This document shows positions 51,099 through 59,245 of a DNA stretch of 64,000 nt, one piece after another. A program made the translations under genes and the position numbers. The DNA comes from an uncultured bacterium (GTDB lineage Bacteria > Verrucomicrobiota > Verrucomicrobiia > CAIQCK01): positions 113,138 through 177,137 of the forward strand of contig CAIQCK010000034.1 of assembly GCA_903870275.1 (NCBI GenBank), read 5' to 3'. Every line of letters starts with the position of its first letter. Position 1 is the stretch's first letter. Under the pieces are notes generated by a model. It had not been told where the DNA came from and did no database searches. It saw nothing but the letters and a program-made list of their open reading frames with translations.

Positions 51099-52577
51099 CT
51101 AGACTTCCCAACCCGGGCGGACGGGGCATTTTACCCAGCGGTTCAGTTCGGGGAGGTTGGCGCATTCCATCTCCGGCCCGTCCCACTCGATTTTCCGGCC
51201 GGGGCCAGCGATGCAGGCCAGCGAGCCGAGCAGGATCATTTCGGTCAGGCGCGCGGAATACGAGAAGTTCGAGCAGGCCGGCTCGCCGCCGCGGCAGGCG
51301 CGAAGGAAGTCGCTCACGTGGCTGCCCTTGATGCGCGGGAGGCGTGCCTTGGGCACGGGAGTGGCCTTGTGTTGTTTTTCGGGAATGATGCGGACGCTGG
51401 CGCAAGTGAGATCGCTCCACATAATGCCCTTGTCGCCAACGTAGAGAGCGCCGTTGGGACCGAGCTTGATCTTGTATTTCTTCTCCAGTTCTTCGACCAG
51501 CGGCGGGAGATTCTGAATGCTGCTGCCGATGCTGTCCTGGGTGTCGTTGTCGGCCGCGGCATTGCCTTTGGCGCTTCGTTTCTTGCCGTCAAACCAGTAG
51601 AGCTTCAACGGCGGCATCTCGTCGCGCTCGGGAAAATCCCAGCGGATGCGCGTGCCGAGCGGATAACGCTCGATGCTGCCGCCGAGCGCGTCTTCAACCT
51701 CGATGGATGTCGGGTGGCCAAGTTTCAGCGCCCAGAACGCGCCGTCCATGATGTGGCAGCCCATGTTGCCGAGCGAGCCGTTGCCGAAATCGTGCCAGCC
51801 GTGCCACTCGTGCGGATGGAGGTCCTTGTGATAATCGCGATACGGCGCGGGGCCGATCCATTCGTCCCAATGCAAGCCGGCCGGCGCCGGCTCCTGCGGC
51901 GGACGCGGGCCGACGCCACCGTTGGCGCGGTTGCTCCACGCATAGACCGTCGTGACCTTGCCGATGGCGCCGGCCCAGATGTATTCGCAGAGGCGGCGCG
52001 CGCCTTCGCACGAATGGCCCTGGTTGCCCATCTGTGTGGCGACCTTGTATTTCGCCGCGAACTCCGCCATGCGGCGCGCCAGGAAGATGTCGTGGCAGAG
52101 GGGCTTCTCGCAATAAACGTGCTTGCCGAACTGCATTGCCATCAACGCCACAGCCGCATGGTGGTGGTTCGGCGTTGCGATGAACACCGCGTCAATTTCC
52201 TTGCCGATCTGGTCGAACATCCTCCGGTAATCGGTGAACTTCTTCACCTTGGAAAAGTCAACACCCGCCACTCTCTTCTCGTCGCCAGCCGGCCGCTGCG
52301 ATTTCGGAGGCCGGGCCGCGACCGCAAATTGTTTTTCGTCCACGTCCACGAGGGCAATGAGCCGCTCATCGGCCGCGGCCGGGATGTGAAAGGTCCCGCC
52401 GCGCTCGCCGCAGCCGATCACAACCGTGGCCAGCTTCGCGTTCGGCGAGCCCGCCGCAAAAATGCCCGGCGCGTGGAAAAAGCGCGAACCGGCTGCCGCG
52501 CCGGCGCCGACGGCTGCGATCTTCAGGAAACTTCGTCGCGTCCACTGCGGGGTGGGTCGTATGAGTTTGGCGTTCAT
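51099..52577 (-). CDS. Tat-exported Gfo/Idh/MocA family oxidoreductase, second copy
   Basis: A 492-residue protein with a textbook Tat motif, TRRSFLK at residues 13-19, then a hydrophobic Ala/Gly-rich stretch. The Rossmann region has GCGERG at 55-60 and the conserved EKP at 157-159. The C-terminal domain carries WHDFGNGSLGNMGCHIMDG, the usual pattern of the exported subgroup. AAGGA five bases before the ATG supports the start. It is only moderately similar to the copy at 27190, so they are not a recent duplication. An NAD(P)-dependent oxidoreductase or glycosidase acting on sugars outside the cytoplasm is inferred. A 62-bp diverged repeat shared with the region upstream of the second aminotransferase lies just upstream. 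Confidence 0.88.
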   Translation of the reverse strand: MNAKLIRPTPQWTRRSFLKIAAVGAGAAAGSRFFHAPGIFAAGSPNAKLATVVIGCGERGGTFHIPAAADERLIALVDVDEKQFAVAARPPKSQRPAGDEKRVAGVDFSKVKKFTDYRRMFDQIGKEIDAVFIATPNHHHAAVALMAMQFGKHVYCEKPLCHDIFLARRMAEFAAKYKVATQMGNQGHSCEGARRLCEYIWAGAIGKVTTVYAWSNRANGGVGPRPPQEPAPAGLHWDEWIGPAPYRDYHKDLHPHEWHGWHDFGNGSLGNMGCHIMDGAFWALKLGHPTSIEVEDALGGSIERYPLGTRIRWDFPERDEMPPLKLYWFDGKKRSAKGNAAADNDTQDSIGSSIQNLPPLVEELEKKYKIKLGPNGALYVGDKGIMWSDLTCASVRIIPEKQHKATPVPKARLPRIKGSHVSDFLRACRGGEPACSNFSYSARLTEMILLGSLACIAGPGRKIEWDGPEMECANLPELNRWVKCPVRPGWEV

Positions 52578-52620
52578 GGTCGTCCTTTTTCCGTTGCGTC
52601 GTTGTAACTCGATGCTCCTT

Positions 52621-52682
52621 TATACGCGGTTGCGTCAAGAGAGGTGTCACGACGATGACGGCGAGCGTCGCAATTATTACGG
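52621..52682. repeat. Diverged 62-bp intergenic repeat, copy 1
   Basis: This segment aligns without gaps to 61101-61162 at about 46 of 62 positions, with blocks GAGGTGTC, ACGGC, GTCGCA and TTATT conserved. Both copies lie upstream of minus-strand Tat-exported genes. It may be a shared regulatory element or an old dispersed repeat. Confidence 0.5.
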
Positions 52683-52712
52683 CTGGCCCTCGTGGCCGGA
52701 CCTCGGCTCGCA

Positions 52713-52780
52713 GCGTTTTTGGAAACGCAGACCTGTGTGTGCCGCGGCATCGGAGGCTGGAGGGCTTTCAAATGCCGTTC
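52713..52780 (-). repeat. 68-bp 3'-end repeat, copy A (last codons, stop and hairpin)
   Basis: Nearly identical to 56073-56139 (about four differences including small indels). On the minus strand it supplies the final codons and TGA of the aminotransferase gene (ending NGI), then a GC-rich stretch, then a GCGTTT-CCAA-AAACGC hairpin. It may act as a mobile 3' end with terminator. Confidence 0.85.
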
Positions 52781-54126
52781 CCAGATGCGCGCCGCTGCGC
52801 ATTCGCCAGCTCCGAGCTGTGGACGTGGATCTTCCGGATTGCTTCGATAATCTGATCCATATTGCTGCGCTCGGCCAGGAGCATGTTCTGGCTGATCACG
52901 ACGGTGGTCTCGCAAACCTGCTTATTGCCTTTCAGTTCCTTGAAACTCTCCCGATAGGCATTCAGCCGGTTGGCATCCCAGAGGCGCTTGTAGCCGGATG
53001 AGTTGATTGCTTCGTCGAGCATGCCTTCGTTGTATTGCTCGCTGTAGCCACTGCTGTTGGGAACGCCTTCCGCCGACAGCGCTTGCATGAACTTGGCTTT
53101 CGACAGTCCATTAAATTGGGCTGCGTCGTATCGCAACGGATAGAGATGCCACACCGCACGGCTGTTCTCCGGCAAACGCGCCGGGGCGATGCCGGGAATT
53201 TGCTTGAGGTTGGCGCTCAAGTAGTCGGCATTCGCGCGCCGGATCTCAGTTTCCTTCACCAGTTTTTCGAACTGTTGCAGAAGGATGACGGCTTGGAAGT
53301 GCTGCATCCGGTAATTGGTGCCACGGCTAAAACAGCCGCTGCCCTTGAAGTTTCCGGTGGCCCGCCCGCAGTTGTGGAAGGCATGACAGCGGTCGAGCAG
53401 GTCATCGCTCATGCCGGTGACGGCACCGCCTTCGCCGGAGGGGATGTGCTTGGAGTTCTGGAAACTGAAGCAGCCCAGATCACCGAGCGTGCCGCACTTG
53501 CGGCCCTTGTATTCGGCCAGCCAGCCCTGGCAGGAATCCTCCACCACGGCGAGGTTGTGTTTCTTCGCAATGGCGTTGATCGGGTCCATGTCGCAGGGCA
53601 TGCCGTAGATGTGCACTGGCACGATGGCGCGAGTCCGGTCGGTGATCCGGCTCTCGATGGAGGCCGGGTCCATGGTGAGCGTGGTCGGATCCGTGTCGGC
53701 AAACACCGGCAGGGCTTTATTAATCAGGATCGCGTTATACGTCGCCATGAAGGTGTAGGGCGAGCAGATCACTTCGTCGCCGGCGTCCACGCCCATGACA
53801 TACAGGCTGGTGATCAGCGCGGTCGTGCCGCTGGCCGTGCCGAGGGCACGCTTGGCACCGAGCAGTTTCGCCCAAGCCTCTTCGAATTCCGGCACCTGTC
53901 CGCCGCCACCGGAGCGGCACCATCGTCCGCTGCGCAACACTTTAAGGACATCGCCCTCCCATGACTCACGCCACTCCGGCCATTTGGGCCAGCCGCCCGT
54001 GTGGACGGGCGCGCCGCCGAGCAAAGCGGGCTTGTTGGCATCAGCGGCGCGAGTGATGGCGGGCATCGCCAAGGCGGCGGTGGCGGTAGTCTTCAGAAAA
54101 CTGCGGCGGTTCATGTTCGTATTCAT
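52768..54126 (-). CDS. Tat-exported DegT/DnrJ/EryC1/StrS aminotransferase, copy 1
   Basis: A 452-residue protein of fold-type I PLP enzymes for sugar amination. A Tat-like signal (NRRSFLK at 6-12, then an Ala-rich stretch) precedes the enzyme. This is unusual for a family that normally works on nucleotide-sugars in the cytoplasm. The catalytic Lys is in QNSKHIPSGEGG at K226. The cofactor region GTASGTTALITSL and the EDSCQ stretch are also conserved. Tat transport would allow export with PLP bound. Alternatively, the N-terminal segment is an uncleaved relic. A close paralogue lies at 59633-60982. The last codons and stop are supplied by a 68-bp repeat also found at the end of the deacetylase gene. 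Confidence 0.88.
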   Translation of the reverse strand: MNTNMNRRSFLKTTATAALAMPAITRAADANKPALLGGAPVHTGGWPKWPEWRESWEGDVLKVLRSGRWCRSGGGGQVPEFEEAWAKLLGAKRALGTASGTTALITSLYVMGVDAGDEVICSPYTFMATYNAILINKALPVFADTDPTTLTMDPASIESRITDRTRAIVPVHIYGMPCDMDPINAIAKKHNLAVVEDSCQGWLAEYKGRKCGTLGDLGCFSFQNSKHIPSGEGGAVTGMSDDLLDRCHAFHNCGRATGNFKGSGCFSRGTNYRMQHFQAVILLQQFEKLVKETEIRRANADYLSANLKQIPGIAPARLPENSRAVWHLYPLRYDAAQFNGLSKAKFMQALSAEGVPNSSGYSEQYNEGMLDEAINSSGYKRLWDANRLNAYRESFKELKGNKQVCETTVVISQNMLLAERSNMDQIIEAIRKIHVHSSELANAQRRASGNGI

Positions 54127-54224
54127 GTCGTGCTTTTTCTTCGGGTTGATTGTTGATTGATGATCGCGCTGCCAAGAGCAACCTTGTTGCGCCCGGTGGC
54201 TGGAAGACGAAACGTGCAGATCAA

Positions 54225-54257
54225 GGATAAGAGGATGAAAAGGATGAAAGGATAAAG
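54225..54257. repeat. Purine-rich tandem repeat (GGATRAAR units)
   Basis: Four imperfect 8-9 base units in a row: GGATAAGA, GGATGAAAA, GGATGAAA, GGATAAAG. It is an A/G-only strand in otherwise GC-rich DNA. It looks like a small satellite, and no protein or regulatory role is evident. Confidence 0.7.
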
Positions 54258-54575
54258 ACCAAAAACTTCTTGATTCCAGACCATCGGAGAAATGAAGGCA
54301 CGCTCAGGCAAAGCCCACCTTCCAATTTGACGGAACGGTCCTGACCGCTTCGTCGCGACATGACTGGCATCATCCCAGTGTTTTCGGCATTCGCATTCGT
54401 TATCATTGTGTCCTCCAGGGCCAATCCCGTTGTGCTCCGTGACGAGAAAACGAGGGTGCGCGGCCGGCATGATCCTGCGTTGTTGCCCAGTACTGCATCC
54501 ATTTTCTGATTCGTCACGAATGTGCTCATGGTTGACGGCTTAACTGTAAAGCTCCGCCCCGATAAGCCAACGGCT

Positions 54576-54607
54576 CATTTGCGAAATCATCGCCCCATTT
54601 GCGAAAT
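54576..54607. promoter_or_regulatory. Two CATTTGCGAAAT direct repeats, possible AraC/XylR-type operator
   Basis: Perfect 12-bp copies at 54576-54587 and 54596-54607 are spaced 20 bp start to start, close to two helical turns. AraC-type dimers bind such directly repeated half-sites. The adjacent gene encodes a XylR-type regulator, and the aminotransferase gene lies downstream on the minus strand. The pairing is suggestive only. Confidence 0.4.
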
Positions 54608-54633
54608 GCCGCGCCGCGATAAAGCCGCGTGGA

Positions 54634-55830
54634 TTACAGCAGCTTCCGCAGCATCTTCAAACTCGCAGGCTCCAGCCGCCGAAACACCGCCACCATGTGT
54701 TTGGCGCTGGAGAAACCGCACACGCGCGCCATGTCCTTCAACAACAAATCGCTTCCTGCCACCAGCAACGACTTTGCTTTGCGCATGCGCAGGCCGTTGA
54801 GGTAATTCCGCAGCGTCACCGGCAAAACGCCACGTGCATTCAACTCCAACCAGCGGCGCGACCGTCCGCAATGCGCCGCCACTTCTTTCACATCAATGCC
54901 GCGCGCATAGTGCTGGTGCATGAATTCCACCGCCTTGCGTAGCGCCGGATGTTCCACGCTCACCGTATCGGTCGAGCCGCGCAACACGACCGCACCGACG
55001 GGTACCACAACTTCTTGCGCGGTCGACTTTGCCCGGCCGGACATCAACGCATCGAGCAAGCGCGCCGCCTCGAACCCGACCTCCTCATCGCGCCGCGTGA
55101 TGCTTGTCAACGGCGGATCGCATAACTCACAGATGGTATCGTTGTTGTCGTAACCGATGATGGCCACGTCCTGCGGCACGCGCAACCCGATCCGACGGCA
55201 CGCTTCGACAACCGTCACCGCGCGTTCATCGCGCACACAATACAGCCCCACGGGCGGTTGAAGCCGTCGGAGCCATCTTTCCAATTCCTCGCGGCGCGCC
55301 TGCCACGGCCGCCTTTGTCGGATGCTCAACGCGGTTTCAAATATTGACACCGGCAAACCCAACGCGTGCAGCCGTTCGAGGAACCCAGTCTTGTGTTGCT
55401 GCGAATAATAAAACCCCTGGATGCCATCGAATGCGAAACACCGGAAACGGCGGTCGAGCAGATGCTCGGCGGCCAATTTGCCTGCGGCAAAATAATCCGG
55501 CCGCACGCGCGGCAGGCCGGCATCGGCAAGCGCCCCGGAAATGTTGACGACGGGGCAGGCGAAGGAACGGGCCATCGCGAGGTCTTTGGCACTGACCACC
55601 AACCCAATGATGCCATCCCCATTCCAGCCGGCGAGGTCATCGAAGTGACTGTGTTCGTTTTCCGAGATGATGCATTGCCATCGCGTATGTCGGCGGGCGT
55701 AATTCAGAACACCCTTTAACACGCGCACGAAGTGCGACACGGCAGGGGGAAACGCCAGCGCCACCATCATGGGCTGCGTATGGCGGCGGGCACGGCACTG
55801 GCGAAGCGCCGCTGGCGTTTGCGTCTTCAT
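54634..55830 (-). CDS. XylR-family regulator (LacI-like sensor plus AraC helix-turn-helix)
   Basis: A 398-residue regulator. Residues about 20-285 form a LacI/periplasmic-binding-protein-type sensor (GIIGLVVSAKDLA, CFAFDGIQGFYYSQQHKTGF, VPQDVAIIGYDNNDTICEL, PLTSITRRDEEVGFEAARLL). Residues about 300-398 are an AraC-type DNA-binding domain (YARGIDVKEVAAHCGRSRRWLEL, LLLKDMARVCGFSSAKHMVAVFRR). This layout is that of XylR, which senses D-xylose in E. coli. In PVC bacteria relatives are numerous and sense various sugars. Its ATG overlaps the stop of a 20-residue leader ORF and lacks its own ribosome-binding site, so translation is probably coupled. Likely targets are the flanking glycan genes. Confidence 0.92.
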   Translation of the reverse strand: MKTQTPAALRQCRARRHTQPMMVALAFPPAVSHFVRVLKGVLNYARRHTRWQCIISENEHSHFDDLAGWNGDGIIGLVVSAKDLAMARSFACPVVNISGALADAGLPRVRPDYFAAGKLAAEHLLDRRFRCFAFDGIQGFYYSQQHKTGFLERLHALGLPVSIFETALSIRQRRPWQARREELERWLRRLQPPVGLYCVRDERAVTVVEACRRIGLRVPQDVAIIGYDNNDTICELCDPPLTSITRRDEEVGFEAARLLDALMSGRAKSTAQEVVVPVGAVVLRGSTDTVSVEHPALRKAVEFMHQHYARGIDVKEVAAHCGRSRRWLELNARGVLPVTLRNYLNGLRMRKAKSLLVAGSDLLLKDMARVCGFSSAKHMVAVFRRLEPASLKMLRKLL

Positions 55831-55889
55831 GATCGCGTGATCGGAGCCAGCAGCAGGGCAGTGAGCGTCAGCAATGCATTTCGCGTCAT
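55827..55889 (-). CDS. 20-residue leader ORF coupled to the XylR regulator
   Basis: A short frame, MTRNALLTLTALLLAPITRS, with AAAGGA six bases before its ATG. Its TGA overlaps the regulator's ATG (ATGA), and the regulator has no Shine-Dalgarno of its own. The peptide looks like a truncated signal peptide, close to that of the GH39-like enzyme at 5415 (both contain ALLLAP). It is either a regulatory leader or the stub of a lost secreted gene used for coupling. Confidence 0.45.
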   Translation of the reverse strand: MTRNALLTLTALLLAPITRS

Positions 55890-55935
55890 TCGATGTCCTT
55901 TGTCACCTTCGCCAATTGGTGATTTCACTCGCCGT

Positions 55936-55965
55936 GTTTTACTGAGAATCGAAATTCATAGTCAA
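55936..55965 (-). promoter_or_regulatory. Putative promoter of the leader ORF and XylR gene
   Basis: Minus-strand TTGACT (55960-55965) and TAAAAC (55936-55941) are 18 bp apart, about 45 bases before the leader ATG. The -35 is good and the -10 weak. The local sequence is richer in A+T than its surroundings. Confidence 0.35.
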
Positions 55966-56072
55966 CAATGGCGCAGTGAGGCCCCCTCCCTGATTTCCAG
56001 ACCCTTTCGCTGGCATAACCCTTTGGAGGAACCGTTGGATGTCCCGACTTGGGCGGAGGTCGCCGGTTCACT

Positions 56073-56139
56073 GCGTTTTTGGAAACGCAGACTTGTGTGC
56101 CGCGGCATCGGCGGCTGGAGGGCTCTTCAAATGCCGTTC
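56073..56139 (-). repeat. 67-bp 3'-end repeat, copy B (last codons, stop and hairpin)
   Basis: The second copy of the repeat at 52713-52780. On the minus strand it supplies the final NGI codons and TGA of the deacetylase gene. A hairpin follows (CTGCGTTT-CCAA-AAACGCAG at 56071-56090, 8-bp perfect stem) that could end transcription. Confidence 0.85.
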
Positions 56140-56891
56140 TCCTTGCGCCAGTCGACGATGCGCCGCGCCACCTTCGCCACGGGCGCCGTCCAGATGCGGC
56201 TGTGGTTGGCCTTCAAGTAATTGACCAGTTCGCGGAGATCACCCTCGGACACACTCAGGTGGCCCTCGAAAATGCCATGAAACGTCAGGATGCCCCAGCT
56301 CCTCTTGGCAACGCACGCCTCCACCAAGCCGACCATCTGCGAACCCGGCATCCGTTCCGCCGGCCACGACCACGCGTAGTGAAGGTCCATCGTCGCGGCT
56401 TGGTTCGGAAACGGGAACTCGCCCTTGCCACGGCCGGCGACGTGATGCCGCGCCACGGCAGGCACGTAGCTCTGGCGCGTCAGCCCGCAGCCCACGTGTT
56501 CCATGTAGCACGGATAGGCGAACGACATGTCCACCTGCTGCGGCGCGATCTGTTGCAACCGCCGCTTTGACTCGATGATGTCCTTCTCGACGTCCGCGAT
56601 CGTCATGTTTTCGAGGCACGGCGCGTCCAGATCGTCCTTGAACCCTCGCGAGCAGACGTGAGCCATCGTGTGGTTGCCGATCTCATGGCCGGCCTTGGCC
56701 ACTTCCCGCCACGGCGCGAGCTTGTCCAGATAATAGTCGCCGCGCGGGTTGAGGTAGAACGTGGACGGCAAATCCGCCTCGGTGAGCATCGGCGCCGCGT
56801 ATTTGAGCTGCGACAGCGCGCCGTCGTCGAAGCTCAAGGAAAAGGCCGCGCGGCATTCGGCCGGCCAGGGGGGAGTGAGTTGTCGTGTCAT
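56127..56891 (-). CDS. Polysaccharide deacetylase (NodB/CE4-like)
   Basis: A 254-residue protein without a clear signal peptide, so probably cytoplasmic unless exported another way. The NodB fold shows motif 1 as LSFDDGA with D22 and D23, and motif 2 as HTMAH with H74 and H78 as metal ligands. A late LTFHG motif (LTFHGIF) supplies the last conserved His. Family members remove N- or O-acetyl groups from chitin, peptidoglycan, xylan or related glycans. Its last codons lie in the 67-bp repeat shared with the aminotransferase gene. It is transcribed away from the alginate-lyase-family gene, with 188 bp between their starts that should hold divergent promoters. Confidence 0.88.
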   Translation of the reverse strand: MTRQLTPPWPAECRAAFSLSFDDGALSQLKYAAPMLTEADLPSTFYLNPRGDYYLDKLAPWREVAKAGHEIGNHTMAHVCSRGFKDDLDAPCLENMTIADVEKDIIESKRRLQQIAPQQVDMSFAYPCYMEHVGCGLTRQSYVPAVARHHVAGRGKGEFPFPNQAATMDLHYAWSWPAERMPGSQMVGLVEACVAKRSWGILTFHGIFEGHLSVSEGDLRELVNYLKANHSRIWTAPVAKVARRIVDWRKENGI

Positions 56892-57079
56892 GGCACTACT
56901 CGCCTACAACATCCGCTCCGGGAATTCCAGCATTTCTTCCGGCGGTGGAACACCTTGGCTCCCCAGTCCAGCTTTGCGTCGCGCGCGGATCGACGCCTTC
57001 ATTCAAAATCAAAACCGGTCTGGAACATGCCGGCGCATCGCTCTTGAGTCATGGGAAACGATTGACTATCGTCGGCGCG

Positions 57080-58294
57080 ATGAAAACCCGTTGCATCCTG
57101 ATCGTTCTCACATTGTTTCCGTTGCTCGTGGCGATGGCGGACGCCGCGCCGCTGCCGCGCGTGTTCTCGCTCGACCCACAGAGACTGGCGGATGCGAAGG
57201 CGCGCGTGGCGGCCAACGATCCCGCGCTTGCGCCGGCGCTCGGGCGGTTGCAGCGCGAAGCGGACAAGGCGTTGCGGGCGAAGCCCGCGTCGGTGATGGA
57301 CAAGCCAAAGACGCCGCCGAGCGGCGACAAACACGATTATCTCAGCCTCGCGCCGTATTCGTGGCCGAATCCAGAGAAGCCCGATGGGTTGCCGTGGATC
57401 AATCGTGATGGCGAGGTGAACCCCGCCAGCCGCGAAGGCACCGATCACGATCCTCTCGACAAGATGTGCTCCAACACCTACACGCTGGCGCTTTCTTACT
57501 TCCTCACCGGCAACGAAGCCTGCGCCGAAAAAGCCGCGTCGCTGCTAAAGGTCTGGTTTCTCGATCCGGCGACAAAGATGAACCCAAACCTCAACTACGG
57601 ACAAGGCGTGCCCGGCCGCACCGACGGTCGCGGCACCGGTATCATTGACACGCAGGCCATGATTCGCGTTGCCGACTCGCTCGGTTTGCTCGACGGTTCG
57701 AGGGCGTGGACGCCGGAGCTGCAGCGTGGGATGCAGGAATGGTTCGGCGCATTCGCACGTTGGATGCAGACGAGCAAGAACGGCCTCGATGAGGCGAAGG
57801 CGAAGAACAATCACGGCACGTGGTATTGCGCGCAGCTCGCCGCCTACGCGTTGGCGGCCGGCGACAACGCGACGGCGCGGGCGCAAGCGGAACGGGGCCG
57901 CGCCCTCATCAAGAGCCAGATCGAGCCGGACGGCAGCCAGCCGCTGGAGTTGAAACGGACAAAATCCTACAGCTACACATTGTTCAACCTGCAAGCGCAC
58001 TTCACGCTGGTGGAGTTGGGCCGGCGCGTCGGCGTGGATTTGTCCGGCTATCGCACCGATGACGGCCGCAGCCTGCGCGCGGCGCTCGATTACGTGGCGC
58101 CGTATTTCAATGGCGCGAAGCCGTGGCCGGGCAAACAGATCAAAGAGGTGAAGCAGCCCGATGCTGCTTTGGCAGAGTTGCTGCGCCGCGCCGCGCTGCT
58201 GTTCCCCGGGAGCAACTACGAAAAACCTCTGGCGGCCTACAAATCGGAGCTGGCGGCGGATCGCTTCCAATTACTCTGGCCGGTGTCGCGCTGA
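57080..58294 (+). CDS. Alginate lyase family protein (PL5-like alpha-barrel)
   Basis: ATG 57080 opens a signal peptide (MKTRCILIVLTLFPLLVAMA), giving 404 residues. Upstream in-frame codons overlap the divergent promoter region and are rejected. The protein is helical and matches the alginate-lyase family fold: SLAPYSWPNPEKPDGLPWI, then MCSNTYTLALSYFLTG, then the KNNHGTW motif with N243, N244 and H245 in the active-site position. A Tyr in SYSYTLFNLQAH could serve as the acid/base. In PVC bacteria many relatives are not proven alginate lyases, so beta-elimination of a uronate polymer is likely but the substrate is open. A degenerate heptapeptide-coding repeat follows in the same frame after the stop. 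Confidence 0.82.
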   Translation: MKTRCILIVLTLFPLLVAMADAAPLPRVFSLDPQRLADAKARVAANDPALAPALGRLQREADKALRAKPASVMDKPKTPPSGDKHDYLSLAPYSWPNPEKPDGLPWINRDGEVNPASREGTDHDPLDKMCSNTYTLALSYFLTGNEACAEKAASLLKVWFLDPATKMNPNLNYGQGVPGRTDGRGTGIIDTQAMIRVADSLGLLDGSRAWTPELQRGMQEWFGAFARWMQTSKNGLDEAKAKNNHGTWYCAQLAAYALAAGDNATARAQAERGRALIKSQIEPDGSQPLELKRTKSYSYTLFNLQAHFTLVELGRRVGVDLSGYRTDDGRSLRAALDYVAPYFNGAKPWPGKQIKEVKQPDAALAELLRRAALLFPGSNYEKPLAAYKSELAADRFQLLWPVSR

Positions 58295-58603
58295 CAGCCC
58301 CTGGACTTCTCCCGCAAGAACACGGAAACCGTTGGCCGCCCGGAAAAGAGTCTACCCGCCACGGACAATCCCTTGTCTGCCACAGATGCGGTTCTGTCCA
58401 AGCTGGACAAAGGCCTCTTCGTGACGGAGAAGATTATTTCCAGACAAGACATGGCCTTTTCCATAACGAAGAAAGGTTCGTTTGAGGCGAAAAATGGCTT
58501 TTCAGTGCATCGGTTGTCAAAACAAGCCAGCCGGAGCCTCAGAAAAACGAAAATGACGGCCAAATCGTCCTGCTGCCAGGGCCGACATCTGCCTGCGGAT
58601 CGC
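58295..58603 (+). repeat. Gene-free stretch with a degenerate 21-bp (heptapeptide) repeat array
   Basis: In the same frame as the preceding gene but after its stop, about eight consecutive 21-base units span 58349-58516. They read SLPATDN, PLSATDA, VLSKLDK, GLFVTEK, IISRQDM, AFSITKK, GSFEAKN and GFSVHRL. The pattern is roughly x-[L/F/I]-S-x-T-[D/E/K]-[K/N]. DNA identity between units is low, but the period is kept. No start codon with a ribosome-binding site leads into it. Nothing else is seen in this stretch. Confidence 0.5.
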
Positions 58604-59143
58604 TCATGGCGCAGACTTCAAACGGTCGTTGTATTCAAGGAATTCGTTAAGAGAATTTGGCAAGGCGCGGCCGCTAATACTATCGTCAACTCCAAGTTGG
58701 CGCATCGTTGCGAAGAACTCCACTCTCGGCACACCTGAGTAAGAGCGTATATCTAATTCCCCATCAGCCGACTCAGAAGTTTTTACAATCTCATATTCAG
58801 AAGGATCGTGGCCAATGTTGTACCCGAATTTGATCTGCTTCCCATTGGCGTAAGTGAGCTTTATCGTGCCGAGGCAGCCGCACCAATGATACTCGTGGAA
58901 TGGAGCGCGGTTGACGATGCTGACGAGATGCTGCGCGGCAAAAACGTTTGTCGAAATCCGCTGGAATAGCGGACCGCCAAATTGGGGATAGTTTCTAATT
59001 TCGACCTGCGTAATAAGACCCTCAGGCAATCGCAGCGGTCCTTCCCACGGATACGGCGAGGTGCATTTGCCCACTTTCCACCTGACTACAACTGCCAGCG
59101 CGAACACGGCTAAACAGCAAGCAATGATCAAAAACTTCTTCAT
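58604..59143 (-). CDS. Small secreted or anchored protein of unknown function
   Basis: ATG 59143 is preferred to a TTG three codons upstream and begins a hydrophobic export or anchor segment (MKKFLIIACCLAVFALAVVV). The 179-residue product is lower in GC than its neighbours and has a Cys pair (HWCGCLGTIKL) in the middle. No domain is recognised. The mature part seems to alternate strands (QVEIRNYPQFGG, IKLTYANGKQIKFGYNIG), so a small beta-rich domain is likely. It could be a late arrival given its different base composition. Confidence that it is a gene rests on the signal segment and open length. Confidence 0.6.
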   Translation of the reverse strand: MKKFLIIACCLAVFALAVVVRWKVGKCTSPYPWEGPLRLPEGLITQVEIRNYPQFGGPLFQRISTNVFAAQHLVSIVNRAPFHEYHWCGCLGTIKLTYANGKQIKFGYNIGHDPSEYEIVKTSESADGELDIRSYSGVPRVEFFATMRQLGVDDSISGRALPNSLNEFLEYNDRLKSAP

Positions 59144-59245
59144 TATCGGCAAAACTTCTCACGCTGCCAATTGCCAGCACAGCGCTGTAAGCTTGAGTCT
59201 TGCAGAGGGCTTCGACGGTTTGCCCGATGTTGCTGCGTAAGTCCG

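Larger units (their letters stand above)
54127..54633. other. 507-bp gene-free region between the aminotransferase and the XylR regulator
   Basis: Two open frames on the minus strand (54123-54470 and 54221-54529) have no start signals or family character and run through a purine repeat, so they are rejected. The region holds the purine-rich tandem repeat at 54225-54257 and the paired 12-bp direct repeats at 54576-54607. Its length fits a regulatory region for the aminotransferase gene. Confidence 0.6.

Noticed and set aside
49531..51420. 629-codon form of the propeller protein
   Set aside because: The extra N-terminus overlaps the 3' end of the neighbouring oxidoreductase gene and lacks protein character; a clean signal peptide begins at 50910.
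54123..54529. Two overlapping minus-strand open frames between the aminotransferase and XylR genes
   Set aside because: They translate a purine-rich satellite and low-complexity DNA, with no start signals or family character.
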